In this document: positions 1-10,302 of the stretch, piece after piece
Numbering within the stretch: position 1 is the stretch's first letter
Layout of the letters: each line of letters begins with the position of its first letter
Assembly: GCA_014360105.1 (NCBI GenBank)
Contig: JACIYD010000015.1
Location: forward strand, 1 to 12,270
Source: Clostridia bacterium
GTDB taxonomy: Bacteria > Bacillota > DSM-521 > Neomoorellales > SLTJ01
DNA length: 12,270 nucleotides
Direction of reading: 5' to 3'
Notes under the pieces: model-generated
Database searches by the model: none
Told to the model about the DNA's origin: nothing
The model's input: only the letters and a program-made list of their open reading frames with translations
Position numbers and translations under genes: made by a program

Positions 1-1266
<1,266 letters not shown>

Positions 1267-1318
1267 TTACCCTACACGACAGGTCGTCTCCCGTGGCAAA
1301 TACTTTTCGCGCGCCGCT

Positions 1319-3460
1319 TTACCCCCCGCTCTCCACTTTCCGCAGCGGCGCGAAGGCCAAGAGCAGGCGTTTGATCCCTACCTCGGGAAAGGCTACGCTG
1401 ACCTCGGCATCGTTGCCCTCTCCCCACAGCCGGACCACTACTCCTCGGCCCCAGCGCGCGTGCTCCACCACCTCGCCCGGGCTAAAACCACCTGCCTCCG
1501 GGTGCGCCGCGGCCTCCTGCAGGCCGGCCGAATCCTTTCGCTGCAGCAGGTCCGGCGGGATTTCCTGCACAAAGCGGGAAACCGCGTTGCAATCGCTGTA
1601 ACCGTAAAGAGTGCGCTCCCTGGCCCAGGTGAGGTAGAGGCGCTCCCTCGCCCGCGTCATGCCCACGTAACACAGCCGCCGCTCCTCCTCCAATTCCGCC
1701 GGGTCCAAAAGCGCCCGGGCGTGGGGAAAAAGACCCTCCTCCAGACCCACCAGGAAAACCACGGGAAACTCGAGACCCTTGGCCATATGGAGCGTCAGCA
1801 ATACCACCCGTTCGCCGCCGCGGTACTGGTCCAGGTCGGTCACCAGGGCGAGACGCCCCAAGAAGTCATCCAGACTTTTGCCGGTCGGCGCGGTTTCGCG
1901 GTCGTAAGCGAGGGTCACCGAGAGAAACTCTTTTACGTTTTCCAGCCGGGCGCGCCCTTCTTCGCTACGGTCGGCTTCAAGTGCGGCGAGATAGCCGCTT
2001 TCCTCCAGCAATCTTTCTACCAGGTGGGTAAGTGCGGTCTCCTCCCGCTTGGCCCGCAGTTCATCCATAAAGGCAACAAAACGGCCGACGTCGCGTTTCA
2101 CCCGCCGGCTCAGGCCCTCAACGGTGTCGATCTGCCGCAAGACTTCCCAGAGGGGCACTCCCCGGCGGCTTGCCTCGGCCAGCAGTTTCACCCAGGTTAC
2201 CTCGCCCACGCCGCGCCGCGGCACATTGATGATCCGTTCCAGGCTGACCGTATCCGCCGGATTGGCCAATACCCGCAGGTAGGCCAGCAGGTCCTTGATT
2301 TCTTTGCGCTCGTAGAAGCGTAGACCGCCGTAGACCTCGTAGGGCAGACCGAGGTGGAGAAAGCATTCCTCCAGGACGCGGGATTGGGCGTGGGTGCGGT
2401 AGAGGACGGCAAAATCCCCAAAAGAGCGCCCCTCCTGTGCACAGAGACGGAGGATTTCCGCGGCAACGAACCTGGCCTCGTCCCCCTCATCGGCCGCCTC
2501 GTAGCCCACCGGAGGGAAGCCGTAGCCGTTTTCCGTCCATAAGTTCTTGTCCTTGCGTCCCGGGTTATGGCGGATGACCGCCGTGGCCGCATCCAGGATG
2601 GCCTGGGTCGAACGGTAGTTCTGCTCAAGCAGGATGATCCGTGCCTCCGGATAATCCCGTTCGAACTCGAGGATGTTGCGAACGTCTGCCCCCCGCCAGC
2701 GGTAAATGGCCTGATCGGGATCGCCGACCACGTAAACGTTGCGATGGCGTGCCCCTAAAAGGCTCACCAAAACATATTGGGCATGGTTCGTATCCTGATA
2801 TTCGTCCACGAGAATATGAAGGAACTTCTCCTGGTAATATTCTAAGACCGCCGGGTGCTCACGGAAGAGGAGGACGGTCTGCATGATTAAGTCGTCAAAG
2901 TCCAGCGCCTGGTTTTCCTTTAGCTTCTCCTGATATAAGTGATAGATACGCGCCACCTGGTGGCCAAAGAGGTCGCGTGCTTCATGGGCCAGGCGTTCTG
3001 GCGTCCAGAGCTGGTTCTTCGCCTGGCCGATGGCAAAGGCCACGGCACGCGGCGGGTAGCGCTTTTCGTCCAGGTTGAGCTCGCGCAGACAACGCCGGAT
3101 GAGGCTCTGTTGGTCTTGCTCGTCGTAGATGAGAAAACTCCGCGGATAGCCCAGGGCAGGAATGTCCCGGCGCAGGATACGCACGCAGGCGGCGTGGAAG
3201 GTGCTCACCCAAAGGTTCCGCACCTTTTCCCCAATTAAACCTGTCAGCCTTTCCTTCATCTCGTTGGCCGCTTTATTGGTGAAGGTGATGGCCAGGATGC
3301 GACCGGGCGGCACCGCGCAAGCGTCGACGAGATAAGCAACGCGGTGGGTGAGGACGCGGGTCTTGCCGCTGCCGGCGCCGGCCAGGACCAACACCGGACC
3401 GCCGGGGTGCACGACCGCCTCCCGCTGTTGCGGGTTTAGCTTAGCCAGGATGTCGCTCAA
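1319..3460 (-). CDS. pcrA: ATP-dependent 3'-5' DNA helicase PcrA (UvrD/Rep, superfamily 1A)
   Basis: Unwinds DNA in repair and plasmid replication and clears recombinase or RNA polymerase from DNA. The 713-residue length is typical of PcrA. Visible helicase motifs: Walker A AGAGSGKT at 27-34 (Lys33), motif Ia ITFTNKAA near 58-65, DEYQDTN at 219-225, VGDPDQAIYRWRGAD at 245-259, NYRS at 281-284, and near the C-terminus LTLHMAKGLEF and VGMTRARERLYL. The last 50 or so residues (GEVVEHARWGRGVV onward) resemble the Tudor-like C-terminal domain of PcrA/UvrD that contacts RNA polymerase. The start is TTG at 3458-3460, preceded by AGGTGG with a 6-nt spacer, and gives the usual LNPQQREAV beginning. It lies 59 nt after hisIE with no clear terminator between, so it may be read from the his promoter as well as from its own. 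Confidence 0.97.
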   Translation of the reverse strand: MSDILAKLNPQQREAVVHPGGPVLVLAGAGSGKTRVLTHRVAYLVDACAVPPGRILAITFTNKAANEMKERLTGLIGEKVRNLWVSTFHAACVRILRRDIPALGYPRSFLIYDEQDQQSLIRRCLRELNLDEKRYPPRAVAFAIGQAKNQLWTPERLAHEARDLFGHQVARIYHLYQEKLKENQALDFDDLIMQTVLLFREHPAVLEYYQEKFLHILVDEYQDTNHAQYVLVSLLGARHRNVYVVGDPDQAIYRWRGADVRNILEFERDYPEARIILLEQNYRSTQAILDAATAVIRHNPGRKDKNLWTENGYGFPPVGYEAADEGDEARFVAAEILRLCAQEGRSFGDFAVLYRTHAQSRVLEECFLHLGLPYEVYGGLRFYERKEIKDLLAYLRVLANPADTVSLERIINVPRRGVGEVTWVKLLAEASRRGVPLWEVLRQIDTVEGLSRRVKRDVGRFVAFMDELRAKREETALTHLVERLLEESGYLAALEADRSEEGRARLENVKEFLSVTLAYDRETAPTGKSLDDFLGRLALVTDLDQYRGGERVVLLTLHMAKGLEFPVVFLVGLEEGLFPHARALLDPAELEEERRLCYVGMTRARERLYLTWARERTLYGYSDCNAVSRFVQEIPPDLLQRKDSAGLQEAAAHPEAGGFSPGEVVEHARWGRGVVVRLWGEGNDAEVSVAFPEVGIKRLLLAFAPLRKVESGG

Positions 3461-3519
3461 GAAAGGCCACCTGCCACTTCCTTTCGCCCCGTGTGGTTCG
3501 CCCCGGTCCCGGCACTTGG

Positions 3520-4223
3520 TTAACCGGAGCGGTACTTTTCGGGCTGCGCCGGAGCGGCACCCAAGCTCTGCCGGCGGCGCAGCAGTTCCTCCCCCACTTC
3601 TTCCGGCGTCACCCCCGTGGCCGCGAGCAGAACCAAAAGGTGATAAAAGAGGTCGGCCGCCTCCCGTACGATCTCTTCGCGGACTCCGTTCTTGGCGGCA
3701 ATGATCACCTCTGCCGCCTCTTCGGCCACCTTCTTGCCTATTTTATCAACCCCGTGATGGAAAAGGTAGGCGGTGTAGGAACCTTCCGGCCGCTCTCTTT
3801 CCCGGGCGGCGATCACCGCCGCCAACGCGGCCAACGCCCCTGCCAGCGATCCCGGAGCCGTGCCTTTCCCGGACTCCGGCATAACCTCAGCCTCCGCCGT
3901 GGCCAGGGCATAATGAAAACAGGAATAATGCCCCTCGTGGCAGGCCACGCCCTTTTGCCGCACCTTTACCAGAAGGGCATCGGCGTCACAATCGTAACTA
4001 ATGGCCTGGACGTATTGATAATGCCCGGAGGTTTCTCCCTTGAGCCAGAGTCTGCCGCGGCGGCGGCTGTAAAACCAGGTGCGGCCCTCTGCCAGGGTGC
4101 GGGCGAGAGACTCCCGGTTCATGTAGGCCAACATCAAGACCTTGCCCTCTTCATCCTGCACGATTGCCGGGACGAGGCCCCTCTCGTCGAAGACCAGACG
4201 TTCCAGGGTGGCGGCGTCGTACT

Positions 4224-4236
<13 letters not shown>
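3520..4236 (-). CDS. hisIE: Bifunctional phosphoribosyl-AMP cyclohydrolase / phosphoribosyl-ATP pyrophosphohydrolase HisIE
   Basis: Catalyses steps 2 and 3 of histidine synthesis: hydrolysis of phosphoribosyl-ATP to the AMP form (HisE part) and opening of the purine ring (HisI part). The HisI domain covers about residues 1-112, with the metal-binding motif DCDAD at 82-86 and zinc-ligand type cysteines at 99 and 106 in [11 protein letters not shown]. The HisE domain covers about 131-230, an all-alpha fold with acidic residues E172, E173, E176, E192 and D195 in the NTP-pyrophosphohydrolase pattern. The fusion at 238 residues is a common bacterial form. The start is GTG at 4234-4236, which overlaps the end of hisF by 13 nt. 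The Shine-Dalgarno region is only a weak G-run about 13 nt upstream, so translation probably depends on ribosomes finishing hisF. Confidence 0.96.
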
Positions 4237-4991
<755 letters not shown>

Positions 4992-5000
4992 TTTCTTGCG

Positions 5001-5006
5001 CCTCCT
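5001..5006 (-). promoter_or_regulatory. Shine-Dalgarno site of hisF
   Basis: AGGAGG, a near-perfect anti-16S match, lies in the 50-nt hisA-hisF gap. The spacer to the first CTG of a CTG-CTG pair is 9 nt, a normal distance. It would be 12 nt to the second CTG and 42 nt to the first GTG. This site decides the unusual CTG start for hisF. Confidence 0.8.
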
Positions 5007-5041
5007 TTCCCGCCGATCGCCTTGCGATCCCGCCCGCGCGC

Positions 5042-5767
5042 CTATCCTTCCGCCACGGCCAGGGCCTCTTCCAGCCGAACGTCGCCGGTGTAAAGGGCCC
5101 GGCCGAGGATCACTCCCTCCACCCCCAGGGGCGCCAATTCTTTCAGGGCCCGCAAATCGGCGAGGGAAGCCACCCCGCCCGCCACGATCATTTTCATCTC
5201 TGCGGCCGTGGCCATCGCCTTTATCCCCTCAAGGTTGAGACCCTCCAGGGTTCCGTCCCGTGCCGTGTCCGTATAGACGATGCGGCGCACGCCGAGGCCA
5301 CGCAACTCCCGGGCCAGTTCCCGCGCCTCTTTGGCCACCGTCGTCTCCCAGCCGGCAATGGCCACCCGGCCTTCCTTGGCGTCGATGCCCACGACGACGG
5401 CCTCGCCGTACGTCGCGCAGGCCTTGGCTAACAGTGCGGGATCGGTTACCGCCGCCGTGCCCAGGATCACCCTCCTGACGCCCAGCCCCAGAGCCGCTTC
5501 GATGGCCTCCCAGGTGCGTATTCCCCCGCCCAGTTGCACGGGAACGGCGACCGCCTGTACAATGGCCGCTATCACGTCCCCGTGCCGGGGCCGGCCGCTG
5601 AAGGCGCCGTCCAGGTCGACGACGTGCAGCCAGGGTGCCCCTTGGGCCTCCCAGGTACGTGCTACCGCCACCGGATCGGTGTCGTAGACGGTCTCCTGGT
5701 CGGGTCGGCCGCGAAAGAGGCGGACGCATTTCCCGCTCCTGAGATCGATCGCCGGAATGACCAGCAC
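5042..5767 (-). CDS. hisA: ProFAR isomerase HisA (1-(5-phosphoribosyl)-5-[(5-phosphoribosylamino)methylideneamino]imidazole-4-carboxamide isomerase)
   Basis: Carries out the Amadori rearrangement of ProFAR to PRFAR, step 4 of histidine synthesis. At 241 residues it has the usual size of this TIM barrel and is a paralogue of the adjacent hisF. The catalytic aspartates are visible: Asp8 in [14 protein letters not shown] and Asp129 in VVGIDAKEG. Phosphate-binding glycine motifs QLGGGIR (about 78-84) and VAGGV in the C-terminal half follow the family pattern. The start is GTG at 5765-5767, giving the standard MLVIPAIDL beginning, with a purine-rich GAGGGGAAG stretch just upstream. It lies 33 nt after hisH and 50 nt before hisF. 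PriA-type bifunctional activity (HisA/TrpF) cannot be excluded by eye, but nothing supports it. Confidence 0.97.
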   Translation of the reverse strand: MLVIPAIDLRSGKCVRLFRGRPDQETVYDTDPVAVARTWEAQGAPWLHVVDLDGAFSGRPRHGDVIAAIVQAVAVPVQLGGGIRTWEAIEAALGLGVRRVILGTAAVTDPALLAKACATYGEAVVVGIDAKEGRVAIAGWETTVAKEARELARELRGLGVRRIVYTDTARDGTLEGLNLEGIKAMATAAEMKMIVAGGVASLADLRALKELAPLGVEGVILGRALYTGDVRLEEALAVAEG

Positions 5768-5800
5768 GGATCTTCCCCTCGCTCTCGGCAGTTGCTTGTT

Positions 5801-6427
5801 TTAAGGTTTTTGGCCCTCGGCGGCTGCACCGAAGTTGGCCAGCAGCCTCAAACCCCATTTGCTGCTCTTCTCCGGGTGAAACTGGACGCCATAGAGCGTA
5901 CCGCGCCCTACGGCACAGACAAAAGGAGAGCCGTAGTGGGCGCGGGCAAGGACGAGACCGGGATCGGCCGGCACAACGCAATAGGAGTGCACAAAATAAA
6001 AGGGCGTACGGTCGGGAATGCCGCGAAAAAGGGGGGAGGACTGCGCCTGCTCCACTTCGTTCCAGCCCATGTGGGGCACTTTTCGCCCCGGCGCAAACCG
6101 CTGCACCTGTCCCGGAAGAATGCCCAGGCCCTCGTGCCAGCCGTTCTCCTCGCTGCTCTCAAAAAGAAGCTGCAACCCCAAACAGATGCCGAGCAAAGGC
6201 TTGCCCGCGGCAACCGCCTCCTTGAGCGCCCTGTCCAGCCCCAATTGGGCCAGGCGCCGCATCGCGTCGCCAAAAGCGCCCACCCCGGGCAGGATCAGAC
6301 CGTCGGCGCGGGAAACGAGATGCTCTTCCGTGGTGATTACGGCCGCAAAACCGAGCTGTTCCAGGGCTTTCTGTACGCTACGCAGGTTACCCATGCCGTA
6401 ATCAATGATGGCAAGCACCCTTACCAC
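5801..6427 (-). CDS. hisH: Imidazole glycerol phosphate synthase glutamine amidotransferase subunit HisH
   Basis: Class I glutaminase subunit that makes ammonia for HisF. It has 208 residues, about normal length. The N-terminus reads IIDYGMGNLRSV. The oxyanion-strand region LPGVGAFGDAM follows at 46-56. The nucleophile is Cys82 in LLGICLGLQLLFE, and the His-Glu pair of the triad sits in GVQFHPEKS near the C-terminus. The start used is GTG at 6425-6427, overlapping the hisB end by 7 nt (the hisB stop TAA lies inside GTGGTAA). AAGGG lies 9 nt upstream of it. A second GTG at 6416-6418, three codons later, would also give a family-like N-terminus, so the exact start is uncertain. Confidence 0.97.
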   Translation of the reverse strand: MVRVLAIIDYGMGNLRSVQKALEQLGFAAVITTEEHLVSRADGLILPGVGAFGDAMRRLAQLGLDRALKEAVAAGKPLLGICLGLQLLFESSEENGWHEGLGILPGQVQRFAPGRKVPHMGWNEVEQAQSSPLFRGIPDRTPFYFVHSYCVVPADPGLVLARAHYGSPFVCAVGRGTLYGVQFHPEKSSKWGLRLLANFGAAAEGQKP

Positions 6428-7014
6428 CCCAGCGTGCCCTTGGTCGAAGGGACTCCCTCCAGCCGGGGGTCAAGGCTGGCCGCCTGCCGCAGCGCCTGCC
6501 CCAGCCCCTTGAAAACCGCCTCGACAAGGTGATGCCCGTTCTCCCCGGCCAGCTTGCGCAGGTGAAGCGTCAAGCCCGCCTCCCGTACAAAAGCGCGCAG
6601 GAACTCCGGCACCAGTTCGGCGTCCAGAGCGCCCAGGCGCGGTACCCCTACCGGAACGTCGTAGGCGAGAAACGGCCGCCCGCTTAAGTCCACGGCCACG
6701 AGTACCAGCGCCTCATCCATGGGTAAGAGAGCCTGGCCGTAACGGCGAATACCCCTGCCCTCTCCCAGGGCCTGCTTCCAGGCGCGACCCAGACAAAGGC
6801 CCAGATCTTCCACCGTGTGGTGCGCGTCTACCTCCAGGTCTCCCTGCACCGTGAGCGCCAGGTCGAAGAGTCCGTGCGCCGCCCAGAGCCGGAGCATGTG
6901 GTCCAGGAAACCGAGGCCGCTGGTCCCTTCAAACACGCCCCGGCCGTCGAGATCGAGCGAAACGCTAATGTTCGTTTCCTCTGTGCGGCGGGTCAAACTG
7001 GCTTTGCGCGCCAT
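6421..7014 (-). CDS. hisB: Imidazoleglycerol-phosphate dehydratase HisB (monofunctional)
   Basis: Dehydrates imidazole glycerol phosphate to imidazole acetol phosphate, a manganese-dependent step. It has 197 residues and so lacks the histidinol-phosphatase domain found in the E. coli fusion. Metal-binding histidine clusters of both half-repeats are present: LDHM (His39), DAHHTVEDLG (His65, His66, Glu69) and ENGHHLVEA (His161, His162, Glu165). The start is ATG at 7012-7014, preceded by GAGG with an 8-nt A-rich spacer, a good site. The start lies inside hisD, giving a 50-nt overlap. It ends inside the start of hisH. Confidence 0.97.
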   Translation of the reverse strand: MARKASLTRRTEETNISVSLDLDGRGVFEGTSGLGFLDHMLRLWAAHGLFDLALTVQGDLEVDAHHTVEDLGLCLGRAWKQALGEGRGIRRYGQALLPMDEALVLVAVDLSGRPFLAYDVPVGVPRLGALDAELVPEFLRAFVREAGLTLHLRKLAGENGHHLVEAVFKGLGQALRQAASLDPRLEGVPSTKGTLGW

Positions 7015-8314
7015 TTTTTTCGCCTCGTTTCAGATCTTCCAGTCGTAGCCGCACCGCCGCTGCGTGGGCCGTAAGCCCTTCGGCCTCGGCCAGGCGGACG
7101 ATGCCGGGGGCCGCCTCACGCAGGCCGCGGCCCGAATAAGCAATGATGCTGATGCGCTTGATAAAATCTTCCACGCCCAAAGCCGACGCGTAACGCGCCG
7201 TGCCGCCCGTGGGCAGAACGTGGTTCGGCCCGGCCCAGTAATCGCCCACCGGTTCCGTACTGTGGGGACCGAGAAAAACGGCGCCGGCGTGCTCGACCCG
7301 GCCCAACCAGGACCAGGGCTCGGCCACTACCAGTTCCAGGTGTTCCGGGGCTAAACGGTTGGCCAGGTCCAGCGCCTCCTCAAGGCTTGCGGTTACCACG
7401 AGGGCGCCGTAGTTGGCCAAAGCCTGCCGGGCGATGTCTTGCCGCGGCAACAGGGCAAGCTGCCGCTCAAGCGCTGCGGCGACCGCCTGCGCCAGGGAGG
7501 CGTCGGGAGTAAGCAAGACAGCTAGTGCCTCCGGGTCGTGTTCGGCCTGCGCCAAAAGATCCGCGGCCAGGTAGTCGGGGGGCGCCGTCTCGTCGGCGAC
7601 CACTACGACCTCACTCGGCCCTGCCACCAAATCGATGGCCACCACGCCGTTGACCAGACGCTTGGCCGTGGTGACGTAAATGTTTCCCGGTCCGGTGATC
7701 TTGTCCACCGCTCTGATCGTCTGCGTTCCATAAGCCAGGGCGGCAATTGCCTGAGCACCCCCCACCCGGTAAATCTCCGTCACCCCTGCCTCCGCCGCGG
7801 CCACCAGGGTATAGGGGTTGACCGTCCCGTCCTTTGCCGGGGGAGTGACCATGGCGATCTGCGGCACGCCCGCCACCTTGGCAGGAACGGCGTTCATCAG
7901 CACTGAGGAGGGATAGGCGGCGGTGCCGCCGGGTATGTAAATGCCCACCCGGGAGAGCGGACGGCAAAAGTGACCGATGAGATTGCCCGCGCCATCTGCC
8001 TCAACCCGGCCCTGCGGCAGCCGTGATCGTTGGTAGTTCTCGATATTTGCCTTCGCCCGGAGGAGGGCCGCCAGAAACGCGGCGTCCACCTGCTGATACG
8101 CCTCGTTCACTTCCTCTTCCGTCACCCGCAGCCGTGCCGCTTCCAAGGCGACGCCGTCAAACTCGCGGGTGAAGCGCAACAGTGCCGCATCCCCTTCGGT
8201 CCGGACGGCCGCCAGGATGGCCTTTACTTCCTCCTCGCGGCCGCCGTATCGTTCGCGGCGGCGGGCTAGGAGCTCCGCCAGCGCCTCACCGGCTCCCGTT
8301 GTCCAAAGGCGCAT
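6965..8314 (-). CDS. hisD: Histidinol dehydrogenase HisD
   Basis: Zinc enzyme that oxidises L-histidinol to L-histidine in two NAD-dependent steps. It has 449 residues. Zinc ligands are visible as Gln256 and His259 (AQAEHDP), Asp358 (VGDYWAGPNH) and His417 (GLTAHAAA). The catalytic Glu324-His325 pair is in RLAPEHLEL. The spacing matches the E. coli enzyme closely (Gln259, His262, Asp360, His419; Glu326-His327). After the normal family end, near LRLEDL, there is a charged tail of about 20 residues (ending PPHRGNEH) encoded within the hisB overlap; its role is unknown. The start is ATG at 8312-8314, with a G-rich GGGGGGAG site about 10 nt upstream. It overlaps the end of hisG by 29 nt. Confidence 0.97.
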   Translation of the reverse strand: MRLWTTGAGEALAELLARRRERYGGREEEVKAILAAVRTEGDAALLRFTREFDGVALEAARLRVTEEEVNEAYQQVDAAFLAALLRAKANIENYQRSRLPQGRVEADGAGNLIGHFCRPLSRVGIYIPGGTAAYPSSVLMNAVPAKVAGVPQIAMVTPPAKDGTVNPYTLVAAAEAGVTEIYRVGGAQAIAALAYGTQTIRAVDKITGPGNIYVTTAKRLVNGVVAIDLVAGPSEVVVVADETAPPDYLAADLLAQAEHDPEALAVLLTPDASLAQAVAAALERQLALLPRQDIARQALANYGALVVTASLEEALDLANRLAPEHLELVVAEPWSWLGRVEHAGAVFLGPHSTEPVGDYWAGPNHVLPTGGTARYASALGVEDFIKRISIIAYSGRGLREAAPGIVRLAEAEGLTAHAAAVRLRLEDLKRGEKNGAQSQFDPPHRGNEH

Positions 8315-8984
8315 CTTCCACGTTCTCCCCCCTCGCGTTTTCCTTCAAACTGGCCACCACGCGATGGAGTAACTGGTGCTTGAGGTGGAAGCTGGCACGA
8401 TTGGCGATAAGCCGGGCGGTAGAGGTGGCGACCTCGGCCACGGCGACAAGGTCGTTGGCCGCGAGAGTCTGCCCGGTGGAGACCAGGTCTACGATCATTT
8501 CCGCCAGTCCCACCTGGGGCGCCAGTTCGATGTTGCCATGCAGCCGAACGATTTCCACTTGAAGACCGAGAGAGCGGAAGTAACCCTCGGTCACCCGGGG
8601 AAACTTGGTGGCCACCCGGCGGCCGTGGAGATTGCGTAAGTCAAAACCCTTTTCTCCGCCCATTTCCCTCCAAGTTTGTCGGGGTACGGCTACCACCAGA
8701 CGACAGAAGCCAAAGCGCAGATCCGCGAGTTCAAAGACCTCCGCCCCCGCCTCCAGTAGACTGTCCTTGCCGGCCACCCCCAGGTCGGCCGCGCCGTACT
8801 CTACGTAGGTCGGGACGTCGGTCGGCCGACACCAGAGGTAACGGATGCCTTGGCCGTCGTAGGAGATAAGCAAGCGCCGGCCGTCTTCCTCCAGGCCCTC
8901 GGCCGGGAGCCCGGCTTGGGCCAGCAAGCGAATGGTTGCTGCGGCCAGCTTGCCCTTAGACAGGGCAATGGTGAGCAAAGCCAT
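8286..8984 (-). CDS. hisG: ATP phosphoribosyltransferase, short form, HisG(S)
   Basis: Joins ATP and PRPP in the first committed step of histidine synthesis. At 232 residues this is the short form, without the C-terminal ACT-like regulatory domain of the roughly 290-300-residue enzyme. The N-terminus is LTIALSKGKL. The PRPP-binding loop reads DLVSTGQTL at 166-174, after the conserved ELAPQVGLAEMI stretch. Short HisG proteins work only in complex with HisZ, which supplies feedback control by histidine, and the gene 22 nt upstream is hisZ. The start is ATG at 8982-8984 behind GAGGGAGAAGGG. The last roughly 15 residues (ENVEDAPLDNGSR) are polar and overlap the start of hisD by 29 nt. Confidence 0.97.
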   Translation of the reverse strand: MALLTIALSKGKLAAATIRLLAQAGLPAEGLEEDGRRLLISYDGQGIRYLWCRPTDVPTYVEYGAADLGVAGKDSLLEAGAEVFELADLRFGFCRLVVAVPRQTWREMGGEKGFDLRNLHGRRVATKFPRVTEGYFRSLGLQVEIVRLHGNIELAPQVGLAEMIVDLVSTGQTLAANDLVAVAEVATSTARLIANRASFHLKHQLLHRVVASLKENARGENVEDAPLDNGSR

Positions 8985-9006
8985 CCCTTCTCCCTCAAGC
9001 TATACC

Positions 9007-10152
9007 CTAGTCCATCCATTCCACGACGGGTATTCCTTTGGCGGCGGCATAGGCTTTGGCGTCTGCCCGGCTGTGGTGCTCCAGGTCCATCTCAACTACC
9101 TGTCCCTCGCGGCGTAACTCTTGCGCCCGGGACAGCACCAGATCCAGGCGCCGTCCCGCCACCAGCACCGACGGCCCCGCGGTACTCCCGCCCGGGTTCT
9201 GTCCTTCCGTGGCCGCCAGTAACCTTTCCAAGCCTAAAGCGAAGCCGGTCGCCGGCAGATCCAGGCCGTAGCGGCGCAAGAGCTGATCGTAGCGCCCGCC
9301 ACCGCAAATGGGAAACCCGAGACCGGCCACGTATCCTTCAAAGACAATCCCCGTGTAGTAGTTGAAGTCGCGCAGGAGGCTTAAGTCCAAGAAAAGGTAG
9401 TCGGTCAACCCGGCCGCTTCAAGTGCCTCCCAGACCTCCGACAACCCCTGCAGTCCCAGCGCCACTTCCGGTAGACTGCTTAAGGCGGCGGCTCGCGGCA
9501 GCACTTCTTTGCCGCCGCGTAAGCCCACTAGCGTCTCCAATTCACGCGCCAGCCCGTACCGGGCGGCGACCTCTTCCAAAGCTACATAATCACGCGCCAC
9601 CAGTGCCTGCTTTAGTGCTTCCTCCACCTCGGGATCCGGTTCAAGCTCGTGAAGCAAACCGAGGGTGACCTGGACCTGCCCCATGCCGATGCGAAAATCC
9701 TGTACTCCCGCTTCCCGCACCGCCTCAATGGCCAAGGCAATGACCTCGGCGTCGGCCCAGGAGTTGCGCACGCCCAGAAGTTCCACCCCCGCCTGGCCGA
9801 ACTCCCGGAGGCGTCCCGCCTGCGCAGGCTCCTGCCGAAAAACGTTGCCGATATAAAAAAAACGCAGCGGGCCGGCCGCGTCGCGGTAATAGGTCGCCAC
9901 CACCCGCGCCACGGCCGCCGTCATTTCCGGCCGGAGAACGACCAGTTCGCCCTGGTCGATCAGTTGGAAAAGCCGCCGCCCTTCCTCAGCAAAAACCTCG
10001 CTCAGCTCCAGGCTGGGGGTGATCACCTCATTATAGGCCCAGCGCCGAAAAAGGTCGGCCAGGATTTGGCACAACCGTCGCCGCTGCGCCGCTTCCCCGG
10101 GCAGGTAATCGCGCATTCCCGGCAGGAGGCGGCAGCAGCCTTCCTGGTTCAT
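9007..10152 (-). CDS. hisZ: ATP phosphoribosyltransferase regulatory subunit HisZ
   Basis: Histidyl-tRNA synthetase paralogue that pairs with short HisG in a hetero-octamer and senses histidine; it does not charge tRNA. From the ATG used here it has 381 residues. Class II synthetase landmarks are present: the N-terminal GMRDYLPGEA, motif 2-like RFFYIGNVFRQEPAQAGR, and histidine-site-like segments FNYYTGIVFE and CGGGRYD. The HisRS signature RGLDYY is changed to RDFNYY, and the C-terminal anticodon-like domain is short; both fit HisZ. Direct linkage to hisG(S) supports this strongly. The start chosen is ATG 10150-10152, 12 nt after GGGAGG. A TTG four codons earlier (10162-10164) abuts that site and is less likely. 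It is the first gene of the operon. Confidence 0.93.
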   Translation of the reverse strand: MNQEGCCRLLPGMRDYLPGEAAQRRRLCQILADLFRRWAYNEVITPSLELSEVFAEEGRRLFQLIDQGELVVLRPEMTAAVARVVATYYRDAAGPLRFFYIGNVFRQEPAQAGRLREFGQAGVELLGVRNSWADAEVIALAIEAVREAGVQDFRIGMGQVQVTLGLLHELEPDPEVEEALKQALVARDYVALEEVAARYGLARELETLVGLRGGKEVLPRAAALSSLPEVALGLQGLSEVWEALEAAGLTDYLFLDLSLLRDFNYYTGIVFEGYVAGLGFPICGGGRYDQLLRRYGLDLPATGFALGLERLLAATEGQNPGGSTAGPSVLVAGRRLDLVLSRAQELRREGQVVEMDLEHHSRADAKAYAAAKGIPVVEWMD

Positions 10153-10164
10153 TCGTCTGCCCAA

Positions 10165-10170
10165 CCTCCC
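10165..10170 (-). promoter_or_regulatory. Shine-Dalgarno site of hisZ
   Basis: GGGAGG lies 12 nt before the ATG at 10152, slightly long but usable. It directly touches the alternative TTG at 10164, which argues against that upstream start. Confidence 0.6.
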
Positions 10171-10194
10171 GGATTACCGGACAAATTCTCCCTT

Positions 10195-10224
10195 ATCATA
10201 GCACCACGAAAACCCGGCTGGCAA
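10195..10224 (-). promoter_or_regulatory. Promoter of the his operon (sigma-A type)
   Basis: On the minus strand the -35 box is TTGCCA (10219-10224), five of six matches to TTGACA. After an 18-nt spacer the -10 box is TATGAT (10195-10200), preceded by TG-C, the extended -10 pattern. Transcription would start near 10188 and leave a leader of about 35 nt before hisZ. That is too short for a T-box or other riboswitch, so control from this promoter must be by an operator or by feedback through HisZ. No conserved T-box sequence was seen. Confidence 0.7.
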
Positions 10225-10302
10225 GACGCCCCCGCACTGAGTTATCCCCGGTTTACCTCTCGCCGTCTTTGGCTCCCTCGGTGGCGTGACCCTCGCGGGC
10301 CG

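Noticed and set aside
5534..6532. 332-residue plus-strand frame opposite hisA and hisH
   Set aside because: Antisense to two genes with catalytic residues intact; no supporting start signal.
9007..10164. Histidyl-tRNA synthetase (hisS) instead of HisZ
   Set aside because: The RGLDYY signature is altered to RDFNYY, the C-terminal domain is short, and the gene sits next to a short HisG that needs HisZ.
10153..10194. T-box or histidine-codon leader peptide controlling the his operon
   Set aside because: The leader from the strong promoter is about 35 nt, with no T-box core sequence, no run of His codons and no terminator hairpin.
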